Positions 1-11,751 of a DNA stretch of 64,000 nt are shown here, one piece after another (the stretch's first letter is position 1; the number at the start of each line of letters is the position of its first letter). The position numbers and the translations under genes were made by a program. Location: NCBI RefSeq assembly GCF_001729745.1, contig NZ_CP017186.1, positions 1 to 64,000 on the forward strand, in the 5' to 3' direction. Under the pieces are notes generated by a model. The model searched no databases and was not told where the DNA came from. It was given only the letters and a program-made list of their open reading frames with translations. The stretch is from Enterobacter hormaechei subsp. hoffmannii (GTDB lineage: Bacteria > Pseudomonadota > Gammaproteobacteria > Enterobacterales > Enterobacteriaceae).

Positions 1-314
1 TGCTGCCTAAATCGCGAGGCACTCGCGTCAGGATCGTTTACACTTACCCGATTCCGGATCTTCCTGTGGATAAATCGGGAAGAATCTGTGAGAAACAGAA
101 GATCTCTGGCTCAGTTTAGGCTATGATCCGCGGTCCTGATCGGGATCCAGCGATCCTGGCCGGACATAAACACAACATCGTTCAGGCTGTATCAACGATA
201 GCGTGTATAACCGCAGATAGCGGTTCGCACATCACCCTGATGGGGTCATGTCGATGTGCGCCAACAATCATGAATATTCAATAGTTTTCTTTTATTGTTC
301 GAGTGGAGTCCGCC
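1..314. promoter_or_regulatory. rpmH-dnaA intergenic regulatory region
   Basis: Gene-free region before dnaA, closely matching the E. coli dnaA promoter region from memory. It should hold the dnaA promoters reading right and promoters of the divergent rpmH gene, which lies off the left edge. Seven GATC Dam sites start at 32, 57, 101, 125, 138, 144 and 152, a density expected for SeqA-sensitive control of dnaA. One perfect DnaA box lies at 65-73. Exact -35/-10 hexamers were not assigned. It is not oriC, because no array of DnaA boxes or AT-rich 13-mers is present. Confidence 0.85.
65..73 (-). promoter_or_regulatory. DnaA box (autoregulatory)
   Basis: TGTGGATAA on the plus strand is the exact complement of the high-affinity DnaA 9-mer TTATCCACA. 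In E. coli a box in this promoter region lets DnaA-ATP repress its own gene, and the same role is inferred here. Confidence 0.85.
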
Positions 315-1709
315 GTGTCACTTTCGCTTTGGCAGCAGTGTCTTGCCCGATTGCAGGATGAGTTACCAGCCACAGAATTCAGTATGTGGATCCGCCCATT
401 GCAGGCGGAACTGAGCGATAACACGCTGGCTTTGTACGCGCCAAACCGTTTCGTGCTCGATTGGGTAAGGGATAAATACCTTAATAACATCAATGGACTG
501 CTGAACGATTTCTGCGGGTCAGATGCCCCACAGCTGCGTTTTGAAGTGGGCACAAAGCCGGTCACCCAAACCGTTCGTGAAGTTGTCAATGTGGCAGCCC
601 CTGCACAGGCGGCGCCCGCTCCAGCGCCTCGCGTTGCACCGGCTCGTCAGGGCTGGGATAACGTTCCGGCCCCCGCTGAGCCTACCTACCGCTCAAATGT
701 TAACGTGAAACACACGTTCGATAACTTCGTCGAAGGTAAGTCGAACCAGCTGGCGCGCGCGGCGGCCCGCCAGGTTGCCGATAATCCCGGTGGTGCTTAC
801 AACCCGCTGTTCCTTTATGGCGGCACGGGTCTCGGTAAAACGCACCTGCTGCATGCGGTGGGCAACGGCATTATGGCGCGTAAGCCCAATGCCAAAGTAG
901 TGTATATGCACTCCGAACGCTTCGTTCAGGACATGGTAAAAGCCCTGCAAAACAATGCGATCGAAGAGTTTAAACGCTACTACCGTTCCGTTGATGCGCT
1001 GCTGATCGATGACATCCAGTTCTTTGCCAATAAAGAACGATCGCAGGAAGAGTTTTTCCACACCTTTAACGCCCTGCTGGAAGGCAATCAGCAGATCATT
1101 TTGACCTCGGATCGTTATCCAAAAGAGATCAACGGCGTTGAAGATCGTCTCAAATCCCGCTTCGGCTGGGGCCTGACCGTGGCGATCGAGCCGCCGGAGC
1201 TGGAAACCCGCGTCGCGATCCTGATGAAAAAAGCCGACGAGAACGACATTCGCCTGCCGGGTGAAGTGGCGTTCTTTATTGCCAAGCGCCTGCGTTCCAA
1301 CGTTCGTGAGCTGGAAGGGGCACTGAACCGCGTTATCGCCAACGCCAATTTTACCGGTCGTGCGATCACCATCGATTTTGTGCGTGAAGCGCTGCGCGAT
1401 TTGTTGGCATTGCAGGAAAAACTGGTCACCATCGACAATATTCAGAAGACGGTGGCTGAGTACTACAAGATCAAAGTGGCAGATTTACTGTCTAAACGTC
1501 GTTCCCGCTCGGTGGCGCGTCCGCGTCAGATGGCGATGGCGCTGGCAAAAGAGCTCACCAACCACAGCCTGCCGGAAATCGGTGATGCGTTTGGTGGCCG
1601 TGACCATACGACCGTGCTGCACGCCTGTCGCAAGATTGAGCAGTTACGCGAAGAAAGCCACGACATAAAAGAAGATTTTTCCAATTTAATCAGAACATTA
1701 TCATCGTGA
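315..1709 (+). CDS. dnaA: chromosomal replication initiator DnaA
   Basis: DnaA binds 9-mer boxes at oriC, oligomerises with ATP and opens the origin. The protein has the four-domain layout: N-terminal DnaB/DiaA-interaction domain (MSLSLWQQ start), a variable Ala/Pro-rich linker (about residues 85-125), the AAA+ domain with Walker [12 protein letters not shown] and Walker [10 protein letters not shown], and the C-terminal DNA-binding domain with signature [15 protein letters not shown]. The start is the GTG at 315, as in E. coli; an in-frame GTG at 303 would add four residues with no support. The 464-residue length is close to E. coli (467), with the difference in the linker. It heads dnaA-dnaN-recF, with four bases before dnaN. 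Confidence 0.98.
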   Translation: MSLSLWQQCLARLQDELPATEFSMWIRPLQAELSDNTLALYAPNRFVLDWVRDKYLNNINGLLNDFCGSDAPQLRFEVGTKPVTQTVREVVNVAAPAQAAPAPAPRVAPARQGWDNVPAPAEPTYRSNVNVKHTFDNFVEGKSNQLARAAARQVADNPGGAYNPLFLYGGTGLGKTHLLHAVGNGIMARKPNAKVVYMHSERFVQDMVKALQNNAIEEFKRYYRSVDALLIDDIQFFANKERSQEEFFHTFNALLEGNQQIILTSDRYPKEINGVEDRLKSRFGWGLTVAIEPPELETRVAILMKKADENDIRLPGEVAFFIAKRLRSNVRELEGALNRVIANANFTGRAITIDFVREALRDLLALQEKLVTIDNIQKTVAEYYKIKVADLLSKRRSRSVARPRQMAMALAKELTNHSLPEIGDAFGGRDHTTVLHACRKIEQLREESHDIKEDFSNLIRTLSS

Positions 1710-1713
1710 CGCT

Positions 1714-2814
1714 ATGAAATTTACCGTTGAACGTGAACATTTATTAAAACCGCTGCAACAGGTGAGTGGCCCATTAGGCGGCCGCCCTACGCTGCCTATT
1801 CTTGGAAACCTGCTGCTTCAGGTCGCTGACGGTACGCTGTCGCTGACCGGCACAGATCTGGAAATGGAAATGATCGCGCGCGTTACGCTGACTCAGCCGC
1901 ACGACGCGGGCGCGACCACGGTTCCGGCACGTAAATTCTTTGATATTTGCCGTGGGCTGCCGGAAGGCGCTGAAATCGCCGTGCAACTGGAGGGCGACCG
2001 CATGCTGGTGCGCTCTGGCCGCAGCCGTTTCTCCCTCTCCACGCTGCCCGCTGCGGACTTCCCGAACCTGGATGACTGGCAGAGCGAAGTTGAATTTACC
2101 CTGCCGCAGGCGACGATGAAGCGTCTGATTGAAGCCACGCAGTTCTCCATGGCGCATCAGGACGTTCGTTACTACTTAAACGGCATGCTGTTCGAAACCG
2201 AAGGTGAAGAGCTGCGTACCGTGGCTACAGACGGTCACCGTCTGGCGGTCTGTTCCATGCCGATTGGCGATTCACTGCCAAACCATTCGGTGATCGTACC
2301 GCGTAAAGGCGTAATTGAACTGATGCGTATGCTCGACGGCGGCGACACCCCGCTGCGCGTGCAGATCGGTAGCAACAATATTCGTGCCCACGTGGGCGAT
2401 TTTGTCTTCACATCGAAGCTGGTAGACGGACGTTTCCCGGATTATCGCCGCGTATTGCCGAAGAACCCGGACAAAACGCTGGAGGCGGGTTGCGACATCC
2501 TCAAGCAGGCGTTCGCGCGCGCCGCTATTCTCTCCAACGAGAAATTCCGCGGCGTACGTCTGTACGTGAGTGAAAACCAGATCAAAATCACCGCCAACAA
2601 CCCGGAGCAGGAAGAGGCAGAAGAGATTCTGGACGTCACCTACGCCGGGGCTGAGATGGAAATCGGCTTCAACGTCAGCTATGTGCTGGATGTGCTGAAT
2701 GCACTGAAATGCGAGAACGTTCGCATCCTGCTGACTGACTCCGTTTCGAGCGTACAGATTGAAGATGCCGCATCACAGTCGGCTGCTTATGTTGTCATGC
2801 CAATGAGACTGTAA
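1714..2814 (+). CDS. dnaN: DNA polymerase III beta sliding clamp
   Basis: The beta clamp forms a dimeric ring that tethers DNA polymerase III and other factors to DNA. The 366 residues equal the E. coli length and the sequence is near-identical throughout, from [17 protein letters not shown] to the C-terminal VMPMRL that forms part of the clamp-binding pocket. Three repeated clamp folds are expected. The gene starts four bases after dnaA, and its stop overlaps the recF start by one base (TAATG). It is therefore very likely co-transcribed and translationally coupled with recF. Nothing unusual was seen. Confidence 0.98.
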   Translation: MKFTVEREHLLKPLQQVSGPLGGRPTLPILGNLLLQVADGTLSLTGTDLEMEMIARVTLTQPHDAGATTVPARKFFDICRGLPEGAEIAVQLEGDRMLVRSGRSRFSLSTLPAADFPNLDDWQSEVEFTLPQATMKRLIEATQFSMAHQDVRYYLNGMLFETEGEELRTVATDGHRLAVCSMPIGDSLPNHSVIVPRKGVIELMRMLDGGDTPLRVQIGSNNIRAHVGDFVFTSKLVDGRFPDYRRVLPKNPDKTLEAGCDILKQAFARAAILSNEKFRGVRLYVSENQIKITANNPEQEEAEEILDVTYAGAEMEIGFNVSYVLDVLNALKCENVRILLTDSVSSVQIEDAASQSAAYVVMPMRL

Positions 2815-3887
2815 TGTCGCTCACCCGTCTGTTGATCCGCGACTTTCGCAACATCGAGAGCGCGGATCTCGCTTTATCCCCTGGCTTTAATTTCCTGGTT
2901 GGCGCGAACGGCAGCGGCAAAACCAGCGTGCTGGAAGCCATCTATACGCTCGGTCATGGCCGGGCGTTTCGCAGTTTGCAGATTGGTCGCGTGATTCGCC
3001 ACGAGCAGGATGCGTTTGTGCTGCATGGGCGCTTACAGGGTGCCGAGCGGGAAACTGCCATCGGCCTGACCAAAGACAAGCAGGGCGACAGCAAGGTGCG
3101 CATCGACGGCACCGACGGCCACAAGGTGGCGGAGCTGGCACTGCTGATGCCGATGCAGCTGATTACGCCGGAGGGGTTTACTTTACTCAACGGCGGCCCC
3201 AAATACAGAAGAGCGTTCCTCGACTGGGGATGCTTTCACAATGAAGCCGGTTTCTTTAACGCCTGGAGCAATCTGAAGCGTCTGCTTAAACAGCGTAACG
3301 CCGCATTGCGCCAGGTCACGCGCTACGCCCAGCTGCGTCCGTGGGACATGGAATTAATTCCTCTTGCGGAACAAATCAGCCGCTGGCGTGCCGAATACAG
3401 CGCAGGTATCGCCGAAGACATGGCCGATACCTGCAAACAGTTTTTACCCGAGTTCTCTCTCACCTTCTCTTTCCAGCGTGGCTGGGAAAAAGAGACGGAT
3501 TATGCCGAGGTGTTAGAGAGAAGCTTCGAGCGCGATCGCATGTTGACCTACACCGCGCACGGCCCGCACAAGGCGGATTTCCGCATTCGTGCCGACGGTG
3601 CGCCGGTGGAAGACACGCTGTCGCGCGGGCAGCTGAAGCTCCTGATGTGCGCGCTACGCCTGGCGCAGGGGGAGTTCCTCACCCGCGAAAGTGGGCGACG
3701 CTGCCTGTACCTGATAGATGATTTTGCCTCGGAACTTGACGACGCGCGGCGCGGGCTACTTGCCAGCCGCTTAAAAGCCACGCAGTCGCAGGTTTTCGTC
3801 AGCGCCATTAGCGCTGAACACGTTATGGACATGTCGGACGAAAATTCGAAGATGTTTACCGTGGAAAAGGGTAAAATAACGGATTAA
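2814..3887 (+). CDS. recF: recombination mediator RecF
   Basis: RecF works with RecO and RecR to load RecA at gaps on SSB-coated DNA during repair of stalled forks. It is an SMC-like ABC ATPase of 357 residues, the usual length. Walker A is [12 protein letters not shown] near residue 30, the ABC signature is LSRGQLKLL near residue 270, and Walker B is [11 protein letters not shown] near residue 300. The start overlaps the dnaN stop (TAATG). The gap to gyrB is only 28 bases, so gyrB may be read from the same transcript as well as from promoters inside recF, as in E. coli. Confidence 0.97.
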   Translation: MSLTRLLIRDFRNIESADLALSPGFNFLVGANGSGKTSVLEAIYTLGHGRAFRSLQIGRVIRHEQDAFVLHGRLQGAERETAIGLTKDKQGDSKVRIDGTDGHKVAELALLMPMQLITPEGFTLLNGGPKYRRAFLDWGCFHNEAGFFNAWSNLKRLLKQRNAALRQVTRYAQLRPWDMELIPLAEQISRWRAEYSAGIAEDMADTCKQFLPEFSLTFSFQRGWEKETDYAEVLERSFERDRMLTYTAHGPHKADFRIRADGAPVEDTLSRGQLKLLMCALRLAQGEFLTRESGRRCLYLIDDFASELDDARRGLLASRLKATQSQVFVSAISAEHVMDMSDENSKMFTVEKGKITD

Positions 3888-3897
3888 CCCAAGTTGA

Positions 3898-6327
<2,430 letters not shown>

Positions 6328-6352
6328 TCGTCGTAATACCGCACGATAACAG

Positions 6353-6377
6353 GCCGCGCTTTTAGCGCGGCTTTTTT
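6353..6377 (+). terminator. rho-independent terminator of gyrB
   Basis: GCCGCGCT / AGCGCGGC is a perfect 8-bp stem with a TTT loop, followed by six T residues. It ends the dnaA-dnaN-recF-gyrB region and also contains the stop codon of the convergent LysR gene. Confidence 0.93.
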
Positions 6378-7297
6378 ATGGGCGCAGGCATATCCAGCGA
6401 CATCACGGACGGTAAACGGCTCGCCAGCGTATCTATCGCTATTCTAACCCTCAGCGGCAGATGCGGCGTCTGCTGCCAGACTGCATGAACGTCGAAGCGC
6501 ACGTCCGGTGCCTGCTTTAAAAGCGGGATGAGTTTTCCCTGATGTATTTCTCTGCGGGCCATCCAGCAGGGCAACCACGCAAGGCCGTGTCCGGCCAGCG
6601 CAGCGTCGCAGATTGCCTGTAAATCATCCATATTGAGTGATGAGCGGGGAGTAAAGGTGTGCGATCTCCCTTCGCTATCCATTAGCTGCCAGGGCAGCAC
6701 TCTGCCTGATCGCAGATAGTTAATGGCAGTGTGGTGGGGTAAATCAGCAACGTTTTCTGGATGGCCGTTCTTCATCAGGTAATCCGGGGCGGCACACAGC
6801 ACCATGCGATGCTCGCCCAGCCTTCTGGCGACCAGCACGCTGCTGTCCTGCAGCGTGCCGTTACGTACCGCCATATCAAAGCCTTCCTCTACCAGATCCA
6901 CCACGCGGTCGCTGAATGACATTTCAAGCTCAAGCCCAGGATGTTCCTGCGTCAGTTCTATCAGCAGTGGCGCGACGCACTGGCGACCAAACAGCACCGG
7001 CATGGCAACGCGCAGGCGGCCGCTGACCTGCTGTTTTCCGGTTTCAAGCAGCGATTCCGCACCCCGAATCTCCTCAAGCGCCCGCAGGCAGCGTTCATAA
7101 AAAAGGGCGCCGTTATCGGTAAGACTCTGGCTGCGGGTGGTGCGTTGAAACAGACGTACCCCCAGCCGCTCTTCAAGACGAGCAATGCTTTTTCCTACCG
7201 CCGAGCGCGACAAATGCAGACGGACGGCGGCCTGCGCAAAACTTCCCGCCTCAACGGCGGCCACAAATACAGGTATATCCTTCAGCGTATCGGTCAT
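6362..7297 (-). CDS. LysR-family transcriptional regulator
   Basis: Typical LysR-type regulator. An N-terminal winged helix-turn-helix (AGSFAQAAVRLHLSRSAVGKSIARLE, then LGVRLFQRTTR) is followed by a periplasmic-binding-protein-like effector domain with SGRLRVAMPVLFGRQ and a C-terminal Pro/Lys tail. It is divergent from the MDR oxidoreductase with about 110 bases between starts, the usual layout for a LysR regulator and its target, so control of that gene is inferred. ATG at 7297 gives the common short N-terminus; an in-frame ATG at 7318 adds seven residues and neither has a strong ribosome site. The effector is unknown. Its last codons lie inside the gyrB terminator. Confidence 0.9.
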   Translation of the reverse strand: MTDTLKDIPVFVAAVEAGSFAQAAVRLHLSRSAVGKSIARLEERLGVRLFQRTTRSQSLTDNGALFYERCLRALEEIRGAESLLETGKQQVSGRLRVAMPVLFGRQCVAPLLIELTQEHPGLELEMSFSDRVVDLVEEGFDMAVRNGTLQDSSVLVARRLGEHRMVLCAAPDYLMKNGHPENVADLPHHTAINYLRSGRVLPWQLMDSEGRSHTFTPRSSLNMDDLQAICDAALAGHGLAWLPCWMARREIHQGKLIPLLKQAPDVRFDVHAVWQQTPHLPLRVRIAIDTLASRLPSVMSLDMPAPIKKPR

Positions 7298-7407
7298 GGA
7301 TTGTATCCACTGCGTCATCAATTATGGGAAAACTTATCGCCACTGGCGACCAGGCGTCAACGGTAGACTGTCAGTCCTAAAGCTTATTTGATGGCAGGAG
7401 AGAAAAA

Positions 7408-8433
7408 ATGACAGAAACAATGCAGCGCTGGTCAATGAACGCCCTTGGGCGCGAGAGCCTTCAGCTTGTTCAGGTGCCTGTGCCACAGCCCGGCCCGGGT
7501 GAGATCTGCGTGCGGGTGAGTGCCGTTGCGCTCAACTACCGGGATAAAATGGTGATTGAAGGCACGATGCCGATTCCGCTTTCCTTCCCGTTTACCCCGG
7601 CGTCTGACATGGCAGGCGTGGTGGACAGCATTGGCGAAGGCGTTACGCGTTTCAAACCCGGCGCACGCGTCATCTCAACCTTCTTCCCGGAATGGATCGA
7701 CGGCAAGCCGCAGGCAGACGCGCGCGATTTGCCCTATAAAACGTCCGGTGGATACTTCCAGGGCATGCTGGCCGAATATGTGATTGTGAGTGAAAACGCG
7801 CTGGTGGCGTCCCCGGAAAGCCTGAATGACGCTGAGGCCAGCACGCTTCCTTGCGCGGGGCTTACCGCATGGTTCGCGCTGGTGGAGCGCGGTCATTTAC
7901 GCGCCGGGCAATCGGTGCTGGTACAAGGCACGGGCGGTGTGGCGCTATTCGCTTTGCAGATAGCAAAAGCGCACGGCGCAGAAGTTATTGTTACGTCGGG
8001 GAGTGATGAAAAACTGGCTCTGGCCAAAAAGCTGGGAGCCAGCCAGGGCATCAACCGACTGAAAGGCGACTGGGCTGAAAATACGCTGGCACTGACGCAG
8101 GATCGCGGCATCGACCATATTATCGAAACCGTGGGTGGGGAGAATCTGAGACATTCCCTTCGCGCGGTAGCCGTTCACGGGCGTATCTCCGTTATTGGCG
8201 TGCTGGCCGGAACGGACATTTCCCTGCCTGCTGGCGAGCTGCTGCTGAAATCCCCCGTCATTCAGGGGATTGGGGTTGGACACCGCCGGGCGCTGGAAGA
8301 TTTCGTCCGTGCTGTTGATGTCACGGAGTTAAAACCGGTGATTGAACATCGCTATCGTTTTGACGAACTGGAACAGGCGCTTGAGCATCTGGATCGCGGT
8401 GCGTTTGGCAAAATCGTTCTCACCCGCGAGTGA
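7408..8433 (+). CDS. MDR-superfamily NAD(P)-dependent oxidoreductase
   Basis: Medium-chain dehydrogenase/reductase with an N-terminal GroES-like fold and a C-terminal Rossmann domain (VLVQGTGGVALFALQIAKAHGA, then VTSGSDEKLALAKKLGA). The position where zinc alcohol dehydrogenases carry the catalytic Cys reads ALNYRDKMV, and no four-Cys structural zinc lobe is visible. It therefore looks like the zinc-free quinone oxidoreductase/enoyl reductase branch, although databases often call such proteins alcohol dehydrogenases. Substrate is unknown. GGAGAGAAAAAATG gives a clear ribosome site. It is divergent from the LysR gene, its probable regulator. Confidence 0.88.
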   Translation: MTETMQRWSMNALGRESLQLVQVPVPQPGPGEICVRVSAVALNYRDKMVIEGTMPIPLSFPFTPASDMAGVVDSIGEGVTRFKPGARVISTFFPEWIDGKPQADARDLPYKTSGGYFQGMLAEYVIVSENALVASPESLNDAEASTLPCAGLTAWFALVERGHLRAGQSVLVQGTGGVALFALQIAKAHGAEVIVTSGSDEKLALAKKLGASQGINRLKGDWAENTLALTQDRGIDHIIETVGGENLRHSLRAVAVHGRISVIGVLAGTDISLPAGELLLKSPVIQGIGVGHRRALEDFVRAVDVTELKPVIEHRYRFDELEQALEHLDRGAFGKIVLTRE

Positions 8434-8439
8434 GTTCTT

Positions 8440-8543
8440 GTTCCCGGGATAAATATAAAAGGGGCTTTTTGTTACGCAAGGTAGCTCTATTTTTGTGTGC
8501 TTAATCGCGTTAGCATGAAATAGCACTCATTTATCCCGGGGAC
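8440..8543. repeat. 15-bp inverted repeat flanking the gap before yidA
   Basis: GTTCCCGGGATAAAT (8440-8454) and ATTTATCCCGGGGAC (8529-8543) are inverted copies with one G-T pair in 15, separated by 74 bases. The right arm covers the purine-rich ribosome site of yidA (ATG at 8547). It could be an mRNA structure closing yidA or a paired protein-binding site around a promoter. The sequence alone does not decide. Confidence 0.7.
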
Positions 8544-8546
8544 CTC

Positions 8547-9359
8547 ATGGCTATCAAACTCATTGCAATCGATATGGACGGCACGCTGCTGCTGCCAGAC
8601 CACACTATCTCTCCTGCCGTTAAAAATGCGATCGCCGCCGCACGCGAAAAAGGCGTGAACGTGGTGCTCACCACCGGACGCCCGTATGCCGGGGTGCACA
8701 GCTACCTGAAAGAGCTGCACATGAATGAGCCTGGCGATTACTGCATCACCTATAACGGCGCGCTAGTGCAAAAGGCAGCCGATGGCAGCACGGTGGCGCA
8801 AACTACACTGAGCTATGATGACTACCTGTTCCTGGAAAAGCTCTCCCGCGAAGTGGGCTCTCACTTCCACGCGCTCGATCGCAATACGCTTTACACCGCC
8901 AACCGCGATATCAGCTACTACACGGTGCACGAGTCCTACGTTGCAACCATTCCACTGGTGTTCTGCGAAGCGGAAAACATGGACCCGGCAACCCAGTTCC
9001 TGAAAGTGATGATGATTGATGAACCTGCGGTTCTCGACAAAGCCATCTCACGCATTCCGGCTGAGGTAAAAGAGAAATACACCGTGCTGAAAAGTGCGCC
9101 GTACTTCCTCGAAATCCTCGATAAACGCGTCAATAAAGGCACGGGTGTCAAATCGCTTGCCGATGCGCTGGGCATCAAGCCTGAGGAGATTATGGCGCTG
9201 GGCGACCAGGAAAACGATATTGCGATGATCGAATATGCAGGCATGGGCGTGGCGATGGATAACGCCATCCCGTCGGTGAAAGAAGTGGCGAACTTCGTCA
9301 CCAAATCTAACCTGGAAGACGGCGTGGCTTATGCGATTGAGAAATTTGTCCTGTCCTGA
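8547..9359 (+). CDS. yidA: sugar-phosphatase YidA (HAD superfamily)
   Basis: Cof-type HAD phosphatase, 270 residues like E. coli YidA, which dephosphorylates a range of sugar phosphates in the cytoplasm. HAD motif I is DMDGTLLLPD with both catalytic aspartates near residue 9, motif II is TTGR, motif III has the Lys in DKRVNKGTG, and motif IV is ALGDQENDIAMIEYAG. A C2-type cap (about residues 85-190) lies between motifs II and III. In E. coli it also neighbours the dgo genes, so synteny supports the call. An inverted-repeat arm overlies its ribosome site, and a strong terminator follows. Confidence 0.95.
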   Translation: MAIKLIAIDMDGTLLLPDHTISPAVKNAIAAAREKGVNVVLTTGRPYAGVHSYLKELHMNEPGDYCITYNGALVQKAADGSTVAQTTLSYDDYLFLEKLSREVGSHFHALDRNTLYTANRDISYYTVHESYVATIPLVFCEAENMDPATQFLKVMMIDEPAVLDKAISRIPAEVKEKYTVLKSAPYFLEILDKRVNKGTGVKSLADALGIKPEEIMALGDQENDIAMIEYAGMGVAMDNAIPSVKEVANFVTKSNLEDGVAYAIEKFVLS

Positions 9360-9377
9360 CAGCTGTCTGTAATCATC

Positions 9378-9407
9378 AGCCTCGGTTATCAACCGGGGCT
9401 TTTTTTG
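9378..9407 (+). terminator. rho-independent terminator of yidA
   Basis: AGCCTCGGTT / AACCGGGGCT forms a 10-bp stem with one G-T pair and an ATC loop, followed by seven T residues. It separates yidA from the dgo promoter. Confidence 0.92.
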
Positions 9408-9445
9408 GCGCTGAATTTATCGAATTGTTCTTTTTGTGATCTGGA

Positions 9446-9477
9446 TTGTAGTACAACATTAATTGATTGTACTACAT
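9446..9477. promoter_or_regulatory. paired palindromic operator of the dgo operon
   Basis: TTGTAGTACAA (9446-9456) is a perfect 5-1-5 palindrome. TTGTACTACAT (9467-9477) is the same site with the centre inverted and one end mismatch. The two begin exactly 21 bases apart, about two helical turns, so two dimers would sit on one face of the DNA. Their position upstream of dgoR and the known E. coli DgoR palindromic sites make DgoR the likely ligand. Confidence 0.82.
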
Positions 9478-9585
9478 TGTCACCACGGCAAAGGCGAAAG
9501 GACTCACGTTTGTACTGCAAAAGTGAGGCGAAATTCAGCGGTCGCGGTAAAGTAGTGATGGACTTACAGAGCACAAGGACTCTCC

Positions 9586-10275
9586 ATGACACTCAATAAA
9601 ACCGATCGCATTGTCATCACGCTGGGCACTCAGATTGTGGGTGGCAAATACGTTCCCGGTTCGCCGCTGCCAGCAGAGGCGGAACTGTGCGAGGAGTTTG
9701 AAACCTCGCGCAATATCATCCGGGAAGTGTTCCGCTCGCTGATGGCGAAGCGGCTGATTGAAATGAAGCGCTATCGCGGCGCGTTTGTTGCGCCGCGTAA
9801 CCAGTGGAACTACCTCGATACCGATGTTCTGCAATGGGTACTGGAAAACGACTACGACCCACGGCTTATCGGCGCGATGAGCGAAGTCCGAAATCTGGTG
9901 GAACCGGCCATCGCCCGCTGGGCAGCAGAGCGTGCAACGTCAGGTGACCTGGCACAGATTGAGTCGGCGTTAAACGACATGATCGCCAATAACCAGAATC
10001 GGGAGGCGTTCAACGAGGCGGACATTCGCTACCACGAGGCGGTACTGCAGTCGGTGCATAACCCGGTGTTACAGCAGCTTAGCGTGGCGATCAGCTCGCT
10101 ACAGCGAGCAGTTTTTGAACGTACCTGGATGGGCGATGAGGCCAACATGCCGAAAACGCTTCAGGAACATAAAGCGCTGTTCGATGCGATACGGCATCAG
10201 GACGGCGATGCGGCAGAGCAGGCGGCGCTGACCATGATCGCCAGCTCGACACGAAGGTTGAAGGAAATCACATGA
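9586..10275 (+). CDS. dgoR: D-galactonate operon repressor DgoR
   Basis: GntR/FadR-family repressor of 229 residues. The N-terminal winged helix-turn-helix (GSPLPAEAELCEEFETSRNIIREVFRSL) is followed by an all-helical FCD domain (about residues 85-225) with the metal/effector histidine motif DIRYHEAVLQSVHNP. E. coli DgoR represses dgo genes and is released by D-galactonate. The gene leads the operon, and its stop overlaps the dgoK start by four bases (ATGA). A palindromic operator pair about 110-140 bases upstream implies autoregulation. Confidence 0.95.
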   Translation: MTLNKTDRIVITLGTQIVGGKYVPGSPLPAEAELCEEFETSRNIIREVFRSLMAKRLIEMKRYRGAFVAPRNQWNYLDTDVLQWVLENDYDPRLIGAMSEVRNLVEPAIARWAAERATSGDLAQIESALNDMIANNQNREAFNEADIRYHEAVLQSVHNPVLQQLSVAISSLQRAVFERTWMGDEANMPKTLQEHKALFDAIRHQDGDAAEQAALTMIASSTRRLKEIT

Positions 10276-11150
10276 CATCACGCTACATCGCAATTGACTG
10301 GGGATCGACCAATCTGCGCGCCTGGCTCTACCAGGGGGAGCAGTGTCTGGAAAGCAGGCAATCAGAAGCAGGTGTGACGCGCCTGAACGGTAAATCCCCC
10401 GAAGCGGTGTTAGCAGAGGTGACACAAAACTGGCGCGACGGAACTACGCCAGTGGTGATGGCCGGAATGGTCGGCAGTAACGTGGGCTGGAAGGTTGCGC
10501 CTTACCTGTCGGTTCCGGTGCATTTCACCGCCGTTGGCGAGCAGTTAACGTCCGTTGGCGACAATGTCTGGATTATTCCCGGTTTATGCGTCTCTCGCGA
10601 CGATAACCATAACGTGATGCGCGGCGAAGAGACGCAGCTGCTCGGGGCGCGCACCCTTTCTCCTTCTTCTGTCTACGTCATGCCCGGGACGCACTGCAAA
10701 TGGGTCCAGGCGGATGCTGAGCAAATTCATGATTTCCGCACGGTGATGACCGGCGAACTGCACCACTTGCTGCTTAAGCATTCGCTGGTGGGGGCCGGTT
10801 TGCCGGAGCAAACCCCTTCGCCGGAAGCGTTTGCCGCCGGGCTTGAGCGCGGGATCGCATCCCCTGCCGTTTTGCCGCAACTTTTTGAGGTTCGCGCCTC
10901 GCACGTGCTGGGAAATCTTCCGCGCGAGCAGGTCAGCGAATTTCTGTCCGGCCTGCTGATTGGCGCCGAAGTCGCCACCCTGAGCGACGCATTCGCCGGG
11001 CAGCAGGCCATCACGCTCGTCGCGGGTTCATCGCTGACGTCTCGTTACCGCCAGGCGTTCCACGCTATCGGACGGGATGTTGATGCGGTGGAAGGCGACA
11101 CGGCATTTCAGGCAGGCATAAGGAGCATCGCTCATGCAGTGGCAAACTGA
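10272..11150 (+). CDS. dgoK: 2-dehydro-3-deoxygalactonokinase
   Basis: Phosphorylates 2-keto-3-deoxygalactonate to the 6-phosphate, the second step of D-galactonate breakdown. It is a 292-residue DgoK-family sugar kinase. The N-terminal IAIDWGSTNLRAW is the actin-fold phosphate-1 motif. PGTHCKWV near residue 140 and the C-terminal VAGSSLTSRYRQA resemble other nucleotide-contact segments of this fold. Four-base overlap with dgoR and 17-base overlap with dgoA indicate tight translational coupling. Confidence 0.95.
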   Translation: MTSRYIAIDWGSTNLRAWLYQGEQCLESRQSEAGVTRLNGKSPEAVLAEVTQNWRDGTTPVVMAGMVGSNVGWKVAPYLSVPVHFTAVGEQLTSVGDNVWIIPGLCVSRDDNHNVMRGEETQLLGARTLSPSSVYVMPGTHCKWVQADAEQIHDFRTVMTGELHHLLLKHSLVGAGLPEQTPSPEAFAAGLERGIASPAVLPQLFEVRASHVLGNLPREQVSEFLSGLLIGAEVATLSDAFAGQQAITLVAGSSLTSRYRQAFHAIGRDVDAVEGDTAFQAGIRSIAHAVAN

Positions 11151-11751
11151 TCTTCCCCTTATCGCGATTTTGCGCGGTATCACGCCCGGTGAGGCCTTAG
11201 CGCACGTTGGCGCGGTGATCGACGCCGGGTTCGACGCGGTGGAAATCCCGCTCAACTCCCCGGAATGGGAAAAAAGCATTCCGGCAGTTGTTAAGGCGTT
11301 CGGTGATAAGGCGCTGATTGGTGCTGGTACCGTATTACAGCCGGAGCAGGTGGATGAGCTGGCGAAGATGGGCTGCAAGCTTATCGTCACACCGAATATC
11401 AACCCCGAGGTGATCCGCCGGGCGGTGGATTACGGCATGACCGTATGCCCGGGTTGCGCCACGGCCACAGAAGCCTTTTCCGCCCTCGATGCGGGCGCAC
11501 AGTCTCTCAAAATTTTCCCGTCGTCGGCCTTTGGTCCGGATTACATCAAAGCGCTGAAAGCGGTCTTACCCGCCAGCGTGCCGGTCTTTGCCGTGGGCGG
11601 CGTCACGCCGGAAAACCTGGTGCAGTGGATAAAAGCAGGTTGTGCGGGCGCGGGGCTGGGCAGCGATCTCTATCGTGCCGGACAGCCCGTTGAGCGTACC
11701 GCACAGCAGGCGGCAGCATTTGTGAAAGCGTATCGAGAGGCAGTGCAATGA
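11134..11751 (+). CDS. dgoA: 2-dehydro-3-deoxy-6-phosphogalactonate aldolase
   Basis: Class I aldolase of the KDPG/KDPGal family that splits 2-keto-3-deoxy-6-phosphogalactonate into pyruvate and glyceraldehyde 3-phosphate. At 205 residues it has the expected (beta/alpha)8 size. [10 protein letters not shown] carries the catalytic Glu, and [12 protein letters not shown] carries the Schiff-base Lys near residue 126 plus phosphate contacts. [10 protein letters not shown] and AGLGSDLY form the C-terminal phosphate site. It overlaps dgoK by 17 bases and dgoD by four, so aldolase and dehydratase are separate but coupled genes. Confidence 0.96.
   Translation: MQWQTDLPLIAILRGITPGEALAHVGAVIDAGFDAVEIPLNSPEWEKSIPAVVKAFGDKALIGAGTVLQPEQVDELAKMGCKLIVTPNINPEVIRRAVDYGMTVCPGCATATEAFSALDAGAQSLKIFPSSAFGPDYIKALKAVLPASVPVFAVGGVTPENLVQWIKAGCAGAGLGSDLYRAGQPVERTAQQAAAFVKAYREAVQ

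Noticed and set aside
1-160. Possible replication origin next to dnaA
   Set aside because: One DnaA box and clustered GATC sites fit the dnaA promoter; the box array and AT-rich repeats of oriC are absent, and in this family oriC lies elsewhere, near mnmG.
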